In this document: positions 1 to 11,271 of the stretch, in pieces
Layout: each line of letters starts with the position of its first letter
How positions within the stretch are numbered: the first letter of the stretch is position 1
From: Streptomyces dengpaensis
Lineage (GTDB): Bacteria; Actinomycetota; Actinomycetes; Streptomycetales; Streptomycetaceae
Reading direction: 5' to 3'
Assembly: GCF_002946835.1 (NCBI RefSeq)
Contig: NZ_CP026652.1
Location: forward strand, 6,634,001 to 6,698,000
Length of the DNA: 64,000 bases
Made by a program: the position numbers and the translations under genes
The notes under the pieces: generated by a model
Told to the model about the DNA's origin: nothing
The model's database searches: none
Seen by the model: only the letters and a program-made list of their open reading frames with translations

Positions 1-187
1 GGCGCCCTTCCAGGACGTTCACGAGAGCGTCCGCGTTGCGGGCGAGGTGGGCGAGCACGTGGCCCCGGCTCCAGCCGGGGAGCCGTGACGACTCGGTCAC
101 GGATGCGTTGTCCAATGCGGCGGCTGCGATGAGCAGTCGGTCGGTCGCGTCACGTACAGACGCCAGGTCGCACACATGATCAATCAT
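1..187 (-). CDS. Maleylpyruvate isomerase-family (mycothiol-dependent) protein, N-terminal part
   Basis: The first 62 codons of a minus-strand gene that runs off the left edge. The translation begins MIDHVCDLASVRDATDRLL and contains LPGWSRGHVLAHLARNADAL, the typical N-terminal helix motif of the mycothiol-dependent maleylpyruvate isomerase family (DinB-like four-helix bundle); the His in GHVLAHLARN is in the usual metal-binding stretch. These proteins use mycothiol as cofactor in actinobacteria, but the substrate cannot be told from this fragment. The ATG at 187 is the first in-frame start. The gene is divergent from uvrA. Confidence 0.75.
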   Translation of the reverse strand, partial: MIDHVCDLASVRDATDRLLIAAAALDNASVTESSRLPGWSRGHVLAHLARNADALVNVLEGR

Positions 188-410
188 GAGGCCGACCCTA
201 GCCCCGCCACACGTTTGGGTGAAGGCGGTCGACCAGCCCCGCAAATCGAATGTGCGTGCTATAGGCTCGGATGCGGCGTCGGGCATGCTGGAGAGCCCGG
301 GATTGTTGTGAACCAGGGAAACCAACCGGCGCTGTCAGTGGCTCCCCCTAGTCTGAGGAAGACGGGGGCCTCGGCCCCTGTCACTACTCTCAAGAAAGGT
401 GCGGACCGGC
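188..410. promoter_or_regulatory. Divergent intergenic region before uvrA, with a possible LexA-like site
   Basis: About 220 bp between two divergent genes. A TATAGG hexamer at 260-265 could be a -10 element for uvrA. It overlaps a degenerate palindrome at 246-261 that matches 9 of the 12 fixed bases of the actinobacterial LexA box (TCGAAC-N4-GTTCGA). An AAGAAAGG ribosome binding site lies at 392-399. Only the ribosome binding site is firm. Confidence 0.35.
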
Positions 411-3449
<3,039 letters not shown>

Positions 3450-3464
3450 CAAGTCCCAGAAAAT

Positions 3465-3499
3465 ACGGCGCCCCACGGGAACTCCCCGTGGGGCGCCGT
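3465..3499. terminator. Bidirectional terminator between uvrA and the YceI gene
   Basis: A perfect 15-bp GC-rich inverted repeat (3465-3479 with 3485-3499, 5-base loop) between the convergent ends of uvrA and the YceI-family gene. There is no strong T tract, as is usual in streptomycetes. Confidence 0.8.
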
Positions 3500-3510
3500 C
3501 CGTTGCACAG

Positions 3511-4080
3511 TCAGCCGCCCTGTCCCTGCGGCTCGACGAACTGCATGTCCAGCTGAACCTTGACAACATCACCCAGGAACCCGGTCCCGAAGTCCAGCCC
3601 GAAATCGCTGCGGCGGATCTCACCCGTCGCCTCGAACCCCGCGTGCCTGCGACCGTCGACGGGGGAGTCCACCACCCCGCCGAACTCGACGGCGAGCGTC
3701 ACCGTCCGCGTCACGTCCCCGATGGTCAAGTCCCCCTCCATCGACCACTCCTCACCGTCGCCCGACACCCGCGTCGAGAGGAAGGTCATCGTCGGACGCT
3801 TCTCGACGTCCAGCAGATCGGACGAGCGTGTGTGCGCGTCACGATCCGGGTTCCCGGTGTCAATAGAGGCAAGAGCGATCTCGGCGCTCACCTTGACGTC
3901 GTCGGCCGTCTCACCCACGTACAGTCCGGCCTTCACCTCACCGAAGCGCCCACGCACCTTGGCGATCCCGAGGTGGCGGATGGTGAAGTTGACGGCCGAA
4001 TGCAGGGGGTCGAGTTCCCAGTCGCCGGCGGCGAGCGGCAGAGAAGAGGCGTATGCGGTCGGGGAGTTGTTGTCAGTCAT
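3511..4080 (-). CDS. YceI family protein
   Basis: 189 residues. The YceI/lipocalin-like fold is recognisable from WELDPLHSAVNFTIRHLGI near residue 21, VRGRFGEV, the TGNPDRDAHTRSSDLLDVEK stretch and RTVTLAVEFGG. YceI proteins form a beta-barrel that binds polyisoprenoid or other amphiphilic molecules; the physiological role in streptomycetes is unknown. No signal peptide is visible, so this copy is probably cytoplasmic, unlike E. coli YceI. It is divergent from an HTH regulator gene with about 100 bp between the starts, so the two may share control. Confidence 0.9.
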   Translation of the reverse strand: MTDNNSPTAYASSLPLAAGDWELDPLHSAVNFTIRHLGIAKVRGRFGEVKAGLYVGETADDVKVSAEIALASIDTGNPDRDAHTRSSDLLDVEKRPTMTFLSTRVSGDGEEWSMEGDLTIGDVTRTVTLAVEFGGVVDSPVDGRRHAGFEATGEIRRSDFGLDFGTGFLGDVVKVQLDMQFVEPQGQGG

Positions 4081-4180
4081 GGCTCCACCCTGTGCGGTCC
4101 GCAGGCCCGGAGGGAGACCGGGCTGAGGGTGGTAGTGACAGGGCCACGATCCGGCGGCGCACCCGCTGTAAGTTCTTGGG

Positions 4181-5035
4181 GTGAGCGACAACGAGTTGGG
4201 CATCTTCCTGCGCGCACGCCGTGAATCCGTCACACCCGCCGAGGCGGGGCTGCCGACCGGTCCCCGCCGCCGCACGCCCGGGCTGCGCCGCGCCGAGCTG
4301 GCCACGCTCGCCGGAATCAGCGTCGAGTACCTCACCCGGCTCGAGCAGGGCCGCGACCGCAATCCGTCGCCCCAGGTCCTGGGGGTGCTCGCGGACGCGC
4401 TGCACCTGCCCGTGAGCGAGCGGATCCTGCTGCGCCGACTCGCCAAGGAGGCAGGCCACGACGCCCTGCTCTGCTCGGCAGGGGTGGAGCCCACCCGCAC
4501 CGTGCGCCCGACCCTGCGGGCCATCCTGGACCGGCTCGAGCCCGCACCCGCGGTGCTCATCAACTGGATCGGCGACATCCTCGCGTACACCACCGGCTAT
4601 CGAAGGCTCGCCGGACCGCTCGGGCTGCTCGACGGCACGCAGCCGAACATCCTCCGCTATGTGTTCACCGACGAGCGGGCCCGCGCCGCCTATACCGACT
4701 GGGACCGGGTGGCCGACGAACAGGTCGCGCATCTCCGGCACGAGGCGCCGCTCCACGATCCCCATGTCACCGCCGTGGCCGACGAGTTGACGGTCACGGC
4801 GGGAGCGCCCTTCGCCCGTCGGCTCGCGGCTGTGCCCGCCATGCCCCGGCAGTCCGGGACCGAACTGGTCGCCCACCCGGAGGTGGGACCGTTGCGCCTG
4901 TCGTACGAGACGCTCGCGCTGCCGGACGACGGCCACCGCATGGTCGTACATGTTCCCGCCGACGAAGCAACGGTCGGCGCGCTCGACCGGCTCAATGGGC
5001 GGCAGCCCGGCGTGCTGCGGGCGGTCGGAAGCTGA
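4181..5035 (+). CDS. Helix-turn-helix regulator with MmyB-type ligand-binding domain
   Basis: 284 residues. The N-terminal XRE-type HTH (about 5-75) contains TPGLRRAELATLAGISVEYL and LEQGRDRNPSPQVL; the C-terminal part (about 105-270) matches the MmyB-like ligand-binding domain (APAVLINWIGDILAYTTGYR). In this family the second domain resembles a PAS fold that binds a fatty-acid-like ligand. The start is GTG 4181; no clear Shine-Dalgarno sequence precedes it, so translation may be leaderless or weak. Divergent neighbour is the YceI gene, a frequent kind of target for such local regulators; that link is inferred. Confidence 0.9.
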   Translation: MSDNELGIFLRARRESVTPAEAGLPTGPRRRTPGLRRAELATLAGISVEYLTRLEQGRDRNPSPQVLGVLADALHLPVSERILLRRLAKEAGHDALLCSAGVEPTRTVRPTLRAILDRLEPAPAVLINWIGDILAYTTGYRRLAGPLGLLDGTQPNILRYVFTDERARAAYTDWDRVADEQVAHLRHEAPLHDPHVTAVADELTVTAGAPFARRLAAVPAMPRQSGTELVAHPEVGPLRLSYETLALPDDGHRMVVHVPADEATVGALDRLNGRQPGVLRAVGS

Positions 5036-5043
5036 GCGTGCCG

Positions 5044-5955
5044 TTACAGGTCGCCGAGTTCGGAGGCGTACGGCGGTTCCGCTCCCGCGCGGGAGCAGGT
5101 GATCGCCGCCGTACGGGCCGCGAAGCGCAGCAACGCGGTCCAGCCCTCGGCGCCGAGGGCTGCCATCGCCGCCGGTGACAGGGCGTCTCGCGCGGCCAGG
5201 CCGTGGAGCAGCGCCGCGTTCACCGTGTCGCCGGCGCCGATGGTGTCCACGACGTCGACCGGTTCGCCGGGTACGGAGTGCACCGCGCCGTCCCGGGTGA
5301 ACACCGTCAGGCCGTCGCCGCCCTGCGTGATCACCACGGCCCCAGGTCCGGACGCCAGCCACTCGCGCGGGGTACCGCCGAGCCACAGGGCGTCCTCCTC
5401 CGAGAGCTTCAGGAGCGACACCGACGGCAGCCAGCTCTTGAAGCGGGCCCTGTAGGCGTCCGCGTCGGGGATCAGTCCGTCCCGGATGTTCGGGTCGAGC
5501 GCCGTGAACACGCCTCGCGCGGCGGCCGTCCGCATCAGCTCCTCGTACGCGCTCGCGCCCGGCTCCAGCACGAGCGAGCACGTGCCGAAGGACACTGCCC
5601 TTGTGGCGTCGGGGAGTTGGTCCGAAGCGGAGAAGAGCCGGTCCGCCGTGCCCTCGACGTAGAAGGAGTACGCGGCCGAGCCGTCCGTGCCGATCGAGGC
5701 GACCGCGAGGGTCGTCGGCTCCGTCCCGCGCTGCACGGACGACACATCGACGCCCGCCTCGACCAGCCCGCCCAGGAGTGCCTCGCCGAACGCGTCGGAC
5801 GAGACCCGGGAGCAGAAGGCGGTGGGGGAGCCGAGGCGGCCGAGTGCCACCGCCGTGTTGTAGGGGCCACCGCCGAGGCGCGGCAGCAGGCCCACCAGGG
5901 CGCCCGCGCCTTGCGGTACCAGATCGATCAGGGCCTCACCGGCGACGACGATCAC
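5044..5955 (-). CDS. PfkB-family carbohydrate kinase (fructokinase-like)
   Basis: 303 residues. Ribokinase-fold sugar kinase that transfers phosphate from ATP to a sugar hydroxyl. The N-terminal GEALIDLVP and GGGPYNTAVALGRLG and the C-terminal PfkB signature DTIGAGDTVNAALLHG (catalytic Asp in GAGD) are intact. The sequence resembles fructokinases more than ribokinase or 1-phosphofructokinase, but the sugar is not certain. The start is GTG 5955, preceded by GAAAGGAA. Its GTGA overlaps the stop codon of the lacI-type gene, so the two are translationally coupled and the kinase should be under the control of that repressor. Confidence 0.9.
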   Translation of the reverse strand: MIVVAGEALIDLVPQGAGALVGLLPRLGGGPYNTAVALGRLGSPTAFCSRVSSDAFGEALLGGLVEAGVDVSSVQRGTEPTTLAVASIGTDGSAAYSFYVEGTADRLFSASDQLPDATRAVSFGTCSLVLEPGASAYEELMRTAAARGVFTALDPNIRDGLIPDADAYRARFKSWLPSVSLLKLSEEDALWLGGTPREWLASGPGAVVITQGGDGLTVFTRDGAVHSVPGEPVDVVDTIGAGDTVNAALLHGLAARDALSPAAMAALGAEGWTALLRFAARTAAITCSRAGAEPPYASELGDL

Positions 5956-7001
5956 GACTCGGTTCCTTTCGTGGGGCTCTTCGGGCTCTCGGGGCAGCCG
6001 CACGAGGTGCGGTGGACGAACGCGGAGGGCAGCCGGACGGTACGGCCCGCACGGCCGGGCGACGCCAGCCGCTCCAGGAGCAGCTGGACGGCGTGGGCCC
6101 CGATCTCCTTGCTGGGCTGGGAGATCGCGGTCAGCCGTGGTGTGAACAGGTCCGCCCACGAGAAGTCGTCGAAGCAGCACAGTGCCAGGTCGTCGGGCAC
6201 GGACAGGTCCCGTTCGCGCAGGCCACGCAGCGCGCCGATGGTCATGGCGTTGTTGGCGGTGATGAGCGCGGTGGGCGGCGCCGCGAGGGACAGCAGGGCG
6301 TGGGTGGCCTGTTCGGCCGCCTCCGCCTGGGAGTTGCCGTGCGCCACGAGCCGCTCGTCGTACGGGAGCCCGGCGTGCGCGAGGCCGTGGCGGTAACCGG
6401 TGATCCGCTCGGTCGTGGTGCTGAGTCCCGGCAGCCCCGCGACCAGTGCGATGCGTTTGTGGCCAAGACCGGCGAGGTGTGTGACCAGCCTCGTCGTGGG
6501 CTCGGCGTTCTCGGTGCAGACCTGGTCGAAGCGGAAGGGGCCCTCGGCGGGGGAGTCGACGAGTCGGTCCAGGAACACGGTGGGCACGTCGTGCTGGCCG
6601 AGGTAACGCAGGAGTGCGTCCGGATCCGCCGAGGGCGCGATGATCATGCCGTCGACGCGTCGCTCGTGCAGGAGTTGGACGATCTTCCTCTCGTGCCCCG
6701 GGTCGTCGTGCGGATCGGCGATCAGCAGGCTGTAGCCGTGCTGCAGAGCGCCTGCCTCGACGCCCTGGAGGATATCCGTGAAGTACGGGTTGCTGATCGC
6801 CGAGACCGCGAGTCCGATGGACCGTGTGCGTGAGGTGACCAGCGAGCGGGCCAGGGTGTTGGGCGTGTATCCGAGCTCGTCGATCGCGTCGAGGACGGCC
6901 TGGCGTGTCTGGGGCAGCACCGGGCGTGTGTCATTGAGTACGTGCGAGACGGTCGCGATGGACACACCCGCGCGCTGAGCCACATCGACCATCGTCGCCA
7001 T
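5952..7001 (-). CDS. LacI-family transcriptional regulator
   Basis: 349 residues. HTH at residues 4-24 (VDVAQRAGVSIATVSHVLND), hinge helix with YTPNTLARSLVTSRT, then a periplasmic-binding-protein-like effector domain (IGLAVSAISNPYFTDILQGV ... CFDDFSWADLFTPRLTAI). It most likely represses its own operon with the sugar kinase and is relieved by a sugar or sugar phosphate. GGGAGGGA lies 8 bases before the ATG at 7001. The divergent region contains three spaced copies of cgtaaacg, which look like its operators. Confidence 0.93.
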   Translation of the reverse strand: MATMVDVAQRAGVSIATVSHVLNDTRPVLPQTRQAVLDAIDELGYTPNTLARSLVTSRTRSIGLAVSAISNPYFTDILQGVEAGALQHGYSLLIADPHDDPGHERKIVQLLHERRVDGMIIAPSADPDALLRYLGQHDVPTVFLDRLVDSPAEGPFRFDQVCTENAEPTTRLVTHLAGLGHKRIALVAGLPGLSTTTERITGYRHGLAHAGLPYDERLVAHGNSQAEAAEQATHALLSLAAPPTALITANNAMTIGALRGLRERDLSVPDDLALCCFDDFSWADLFTPRLTAISQPSKEIGAHAVQLLLERLASPGRAGRTVRLPSAFVHRTSCGCPESPKSPTKGTES

Positions 7002-7058
7002 GGCGCTCCCTCCCTGGGACCCGGTTGTTCGCACGGGAACGTATCTCATCCGGCGGAA

Positions 7059-7100
7059 GACGTAAACGCTTACGTAAACGCATGCGTAAACGTTTACGTC
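7059..7100. promoter_or_regulatory. Triple LacI-type operator, 12-bp period
   Basis: The octamer cgtaaacg occurs at 7061-7068, 7073-7080 and 7085-7092, exactly 12 bp apart. Each is followed by a spacer that completes or nearly completes a CG-centred palindrome; TAAACGTTTA at 7087-7096 is perfect. The outer arms gacgtaaacg and cgtttacgtc also mirror each other. It lies 58 bp upstream of the lacI-type start and 126 bp upstream of the Rieske gene. Confidence 0.7.
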
Positions 7101-7225
7101 TTTCCGTGGGCACCCAGTCCACCCGGCTCCAGGCGGAAGGACCGGTACCGGTATCGTCGAGGCGCGGTGATCCCGCCGCGCCTTCCGAAACACCCCAGAC
7201 ACCACCCTCGACCAGTGGAGATGCC

Positions 7226-7648
7226 ATGCCCGGCCGTCCGTCCGCGAGCCGCCGTACCGTCCTGCGGGGAGCGGCGCTCACCCCGGTCGCCGGGCTCGCA
7301 CTCACCGCGTGCGCCGGCGGCGAGGGCGCGGGGCCCGCGAGGCTCACCGAGCCGGTCGAGCTGGGCGCGGAGAGCGAGATCGCCAAGGGGAGCGCCAAGC
7401 TGTACCGGGACAAGAACGTCGTGGTGAGCCGCGCCGAGAACGGCTCGCTCAAGGCGTTCAGCTCGATCTGCACGCACGCCGGGTGCGCCATCAACAAGCT
7501 GGAGGGCACGACGCTCACGTGCCCCTGCCACGCCAGCGAGTTCGACGCCACCACGGGCGAGGTGCTGCAGGCCCCGGCCACCGTGCCGCTGAAGGAACTG
7601 TCCGTGGAGACGAAGGACGGGAAGATCGTCGCGGGCCCGGGCGCCTGA
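7226..7648 (+). CDS. Rieske [2Fe-2S] protein, Tat-exported lipoprotein
   Basis: 140 residues. The N-terminus has a twin-arginine motif (SRRTVLRG) followed by a hydrophobic stretch and a lipobox LTAC, so it should be exported folded by Tat and lipid-anchored on the outer face of the membrane. The Rieske cluster ligands are complete: CTHAGC near residue 84 and CPCHASEF near 101. It is a stand-alone Rieske domain; the electron partner is not encoded nearby. ATG 7226 was chosen because it opens directly on the Tat signal; ATG 7221 is out of frame. It shares an upstream region with the lacI-type gene. Confidence 0.9.
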   Translation: MPGRPSASRRTVLRGAALTPVAGLALTACAGGEGAGPARLTEPVELGAESEIAKGSAKLYRDKNVVVSRAENGSLKAFSSICTHAGCAINKLEGTTLTCPCHASEFDATTGEVLQAPATVPLKELSVETKDGKIVAGPGA

Positions 7649-7752
7649 GCCGCTATCGGAGCGGACGCCTGCCCCGGCCGGCCACCGCCATCGTCACCAG
7701 CGCATGACCATGACGGTGACCACGTCGATGCGCATCCCCATGACTGGGGCCG
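7649..7752. other. Short convergent intergenic region
   Basis: About 100 bp between convergent genes; no strong hairpin or other signal seen. Confidence 0.4.
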
Positions 7753-8700
7753 TCACTCCCAGTCCCACCCGATCCCCACGATTCCGGACCGCACCCGCGG
7801 CTCGACCAGATGCACCGAGCGGTGGCGGCCGCTCATCCTCAGTTCCTGGCGGCCGCTGCGCGGAGCCGCGGCCGAGTGCTGGGTGAACCGATGGCAGCTC
7901 ACGGGCAACGCCTCCTCGGCGAACCGCACCTGGAGCGCGTACTGCCCGCCCGCGAAGCCGAAGCCGCGGACGTACTCGCTGGACGCACCGGCCGTGCCGT
8001 CGTCGAACCCGTAGCGGAAAAGGAACGTGTCGCCGGCGCGCATGCGCGTGTCGAAGAGCAGCTCGGCCACGAGCACCCCGGTGCCGTGGTGCCAGCGCAC
8101 CCGCCCCGTACGACAGTTCTCCAGTGCGCGTACCGCCATCCGCTCCGGGGCGCATCCCGGGTCGCCGTGGTGGATGGCTACGTAGCGGTCTACGCCGTCC
8201 TTGTGGGCACGCACTATGTGGTGCGACTCGCGACCCAGCAGCTCGCGGTGCGCGCCGATCCGTACGCGTTCGTGGTGGCCGATGGTGTGCAGCCCGCCGT
8301 CGCGCGGTGACTCCAGCTCGGACAGGAGCCGCTCCAGGACGCCGGAGGCCTCCACGAGGGAGCGGTACGAGCGGCCCGCGGGGCGTTCCGCGTCGGAGTG
8401 CTCGTCGGCCTGGGCGAGCAGCCGGATCAGCGACTCGTCCGGCAGCTGGAGGATCTCCTCCAGCGCGCGGACGGCGCGCAGCGACTCGGGGCGCTGCGGG
8501 CGCCGGGCGCCCTGCTGCCAGTAACTCAGGCTCGTCACCCCGACCTTGACCCCGTACCGCGACAGGTGGTGCTGTACGCGCTGCAGCGGCAGCCCGCGGG
8601 CGGTGATCGCGGCACGCAGTGCGACGTGAAAGGGGCCGCCCCGCAGAGCCGTCTCCAATTCCGCCGTGGCGACGTCCGCGGGCTGTGTGCCGTGCCGCAT
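7753..8700 (-). CDS. HTH-domain regulator of unknown role
   Basis: 315 residues. The first 100 residues resemble an XRE-type DNA-binding domain (LPLQRVQHHLSRYGVKVGV, SLSYWQQGARRPQRPESLRA), with a spacing typical of a set of conserved streptomycete HTH proteins. The remaining 200 residues hold no domain I recognise; they include ERVRIGAHRELLGRESHHIV and FRYGFDDGTAGASSEYVRGF, which suggest a beta-rich sensory domain. Start ATG 8700 follows AGAAAGG; an upstream in-frame ATG at 8727 is possible. Divergent from uvrC across 525 bp. Confidence 0.75.
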   Translation of the reverse strand: MRHGTQPADVATAELETALRGGPFHVALRAAITARGLPLQRVQHHLSRYGVKVGVTSLSYWQQGARRPQRPESLRAVRALEEILQLPDESLIRLLAQADEHSDAERPAGRSYRSLVEASGVLERLLSELESPRDGGLHTIGHHERVRIGAHRELLGRESHHIVRAHKDGVDRYVAIHHGDPGCAPERMAVRALENCRTGRVRWHHGTGVLVAELLFDTRMRAGDTFLFRYGFDDGTAGASSEYVRGFGFAGGQYALQVRFAEEALPVSCHRFTQHSAAAPRSGRQELRMSGRHRSVHLVEPRVRSGIVGIGWDWE

Positions 8701-9225
8701 GCAGGAGGCCTTTCTGTGGGCGTTCACAACGGCTGGTCAGACCGTTCGTGTGGGTCGTCGAGGCTGTCAGGGCAGCGCGCGGGGTCAGTCCACCCGCCTG
8801 TGCCGCCGTTCACGCCCCCGAGTTCCCCCGCATTGAAGCGTGTTGACCAAGCCCCGACAACACCTGATGCTCAACGTGCTGCACTGCGGCATCAGGAGGC
8901 GCTCCCCCACCCCTCGAACCCCGCTCGGGAGGAGCGCGCTACGTGACAGAAGCCGCCCCGGGCTCCCCGCGCTCTCCGCCCTCGGCGCCGCCCCGGCCCC
9001 CACCGCGGCCGCCGCCCCGGCCCCCACCAGCGCCTCCGCGCCGGCTACCGCCGCTGACCCGGTCCAGCCGCCCCGGCGATCACCGCCGTACGCCGGCCCC
9101 CTGCTGACCTCTCTGGAGTCCCGCCAGGACCTGCCCGCCGATGTCCACAGGCCCGCCACTGTCCACAGGCCGACGTTGTCCACAGGCCCGCCGCGCTGTC
9201 ACTCTCCGCCAGTAGGGTGTGTGAC
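8701..9225. promoter_or_regulatory. Long intergenic region upstream of uvrC
   Basis: 525 bp between divergent genes. It holds three DnaA-box-like 9-mers close to uvrC (listed separately). A proline-rich reading frame of 54 codons lies at 8943-9107 (GTG start, GGAGG at about 8930). Another plus-strand frame across the same stretch has high G/C at third positions. Neither can be called a gene from sequence alone. Confidence 0.4.
9141..9184 (+). promoter_or_regulatory. Cluster of three DnaA-box-like 9-mers
   Basis: atgtccaca at 9141-9149, ctgtccaca at 9159-9167 and ttgtccaca at 9176-9184, all on the plus strand and spaced 17-18 bp. The third is a perfect match to the streptomycete DnaA box TTGTCCACA; the others differ by one base. 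The last one ends about 40 bp before the uvrC start. Confidence 0.65.
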
Positions 9226-11271
9226 ATGGCCGATCCCTCCAGCTACCGCCCCAAGCCGGGACAGATCCCGGACTCTCCCGGGGTGTACAAATTCCGCGAC
9301 GAGCACCGTCGGGTGATCTACGTCGGAAAGGCGAAGAGCCTGCGCCAGCGCCTGGCGAGCTACTTCCAGGACCTGGCGAACCTCCACCCGCGTACCCGCA
9401 CCATGGTCACGACGGCCGCGTCGGTGGAGTGGACCGTCGTGTCCACGGAGGTCGAGGCGCTGCAGCTGGAGTACTCCTGGATCAAGGAGTTCGACCCCCG
9501 GTTCAACGTCAAGTATCGCGACGACAAGAGCTATCCGTACCTCGCGGTGACCATGAACGAGGAGTTCCCGCGCGTGCAGGTGATGCGCGGCCAGAAGCGC
9601 AAGGGCGTGCGCTATTTCGGTCCGTACGGGCACGCGTGGGCGATCCGCGACACCGTGGACCTGCTGCTGCGCGTCTTCCCCGTCCGCACCTGCTCCGCCG
9701 GCGTCTTCAAGAACGCCGCCCGCACCGGCCGCCCCTGCCTCCTCGGTTACATCGGCAAGTGCTCCGCGCCCTGCGTCGGGCGCGTCTCCGCCGAGGAGCA
9801 CCGGGAACTGGCCGAGGAGTTCTGCGACTTCATGGCAGGCCGTACGGGGACGTACATCCGCCGTCTGGAAAGGGAGATGGCGGACGCGGCCGAGGAGATG
9901 GAGTACGAGCGGGCGGCCCGCCTACGCGACGACATCGAGGCCCTGAAGAAGGCCATGGAGAAGAACGCGGTCGTGCTCGCCGACGCGACCGACGCCGACC
10001 TGATCGCCGTCGCCGAGGACGAGCTGGAAGCGGCCGTACAGATCTTCCACGTACGCGGCGGCCGGGTGCGCGGCCAGCGCGGCTGGGTCACGGACAAGGT
10101 GGAGGCCGTCACCACCGGTGACCTGGTCGAGCACGCGCTCCAGCAGCTCTACGGGGAGGAGACCGGCGATTCCGTCCCCAAGGAAGTGCTCGTCCCGGCG
10201 CTGCCCGACCCGGTGGAGCCCGTCCAGGAGTGGCTCACCGAGCGCCGCGGATCGGGCGTCTCCCTCCGCATCCCGCAGCGCGGCGACAAGAAGGCGCTCA
10301 TGGAGACGGTGCAGCGCAACGCGCTCCAGGCGCTCGCCCTGCACAAGACCAAGCGCGCCTCCGACCTCACCACCCGCTCGCGCGCGCTGGAGGAGATCGC
10401 CAAGGCCCTCGACCTGGACAGCGCGCCCCTGCGGATCGAGTGCTATGACATTTCGCACCTCCAGGGCGACGACGTCGTGGCGTCGATGGTCGTCTTCGAG
10501 GACGGACTCCAGCGCAAGAGCGAGTACCGGCGCTTCCAGATCAAGGGCTTCGAGGGCCAGGACGACGTCCGCTCCATGCACGAGGTGATCACCCGCCGCT
10601 TCCGGCGCTACCTCGCCGAGAAGGAGAAGACGGGGGAGTGGGCCGACGGCGAGACCGGGCTCACTGAGGAGGACGGCCGCCCCAAGCGCTTCGCCTACCC
10701 CCCGCAGCTCGTCGTCGTCGACGGCGGTCAGCCCCAGGTGGCGGCAGCCCAGAAGGCCCTCGACGAGCTCGGCATCGACGACATCGCCGTATGCGGCCTC
10801 GCCAAGCGCCTGGAGGAGGTGTGGCTGCCGGCCGAGGACGACCCGGTGGTCCTGCCGCGCACCAGCGAGGGGCTGTATCTGCTCCAGCGGGTCCGTGACG
10901 AGGCCCACCGCTTCGCGATCACCTACCAGCGCACCAAGCGGGGCAAGCGCTTCAGGTCGAGCCCGCTGGACGATGTGCCGGGCCTGGGCGAGACGCGCAA
11001 GCAGGCGCTGATCAAGCACTTCGGCTCGGTGAAGAAACTGCGATCCGCGACCATCGCCCAGATCTGTGAGGTTCCCGGCATAGGCCGCAAGACGGCCGAG
11101 ACGATCGCCCTGGCGCTCGCCCAGGCGACCCCGACCGCACCCGCCGTGAACACGGCGACTGGAGAGATCATGGGAGACGAGGAAGACGGGGCGCCCGAAA
11201 CGACAGAGGGCTCCCCGGAGGAGCCCGTGACCGCGGGCGCCTCGGACGAGCGACGGGGGCAGGAGAGATGA
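9226..11271 (+). CDS. uvrC: UvrC, excinuclease ABC subunit C
   Basis: 681 residues. Makes the 3' and 5' incisions around a lesion in complex with UvrB. Domains in order: GIY-YIG nuclease at about 12-95 ([20 protein letters not shown]), UVR/UvrB-binding helix near 223 ([18 protein letters not shown]), RNase H-like endonuclease from about 400 ([20 protein letters not shown]), and a double helix-hairpin-helix at about 582-635 ([18 protein letters not shown]). ATG 9226 is taken as start because [18 protein letters not shown] is the usual streptomycete N-terminus. It overlaps rapZ by four bases (ATGA), and starts an operon that ends with whiA. Confidence 0.96.
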   Translation: MADPSSYRPKPGQIPDSPGVYKFRDEHRRVIYVGKAKSLRQRLASYFQDLANLHPRTRTMVTTAASVEWTVVSTEVEALQLEYSWIKEFDPRFNVKYRDDKSYPYLAVTMNEEFPRVQVMRGQKRKGVRYFGPYGHAWAIRDTVDLLLRVFPVRTCSAGVFKNAARTGRPCLLGYIGKCSAPCVGRVSAEEHRELAEEFCDFMAGRTGTYIRRLEREMADAAEEMEYERAARLRDDIEALKKAMEKNAVVLADATDADLIAVAEDELEAAVQIFHVRGGRVRGQRGWVTDKVEAVTTGDLVEHALQQLYGEETGDSVPKEVLVPALPDPVEPVQEWLTERRGSGVSLRIPQRGDKKALMETVQRNALQALALHKTKRASDLTTRSRALEEIAKALDLDSAPLRIECYDISHLQGDDVVASMVVFEDGLQRKSEYRRFQIKGFEGQDDVRSMHEVITRRFRRYLAEKEKTGEWADGETGLTEEDGRPKRFAYPPQLVVVDGGQPQVAAAQKALDELGIDDIAVCGLAKRLEEVWLPAEDDPVVLPRTSEGLYLLQRVRDEAHRFAITYQRTKRGKRFRSSPLDDVPGLGETRKQALIKHFGSVKKLRSATIAQICEVPGIGRKTAETIALALAQATPTAPAVNTATGEIMGDEEDGAPETTEGSPEEPVTAGASDERRGQER

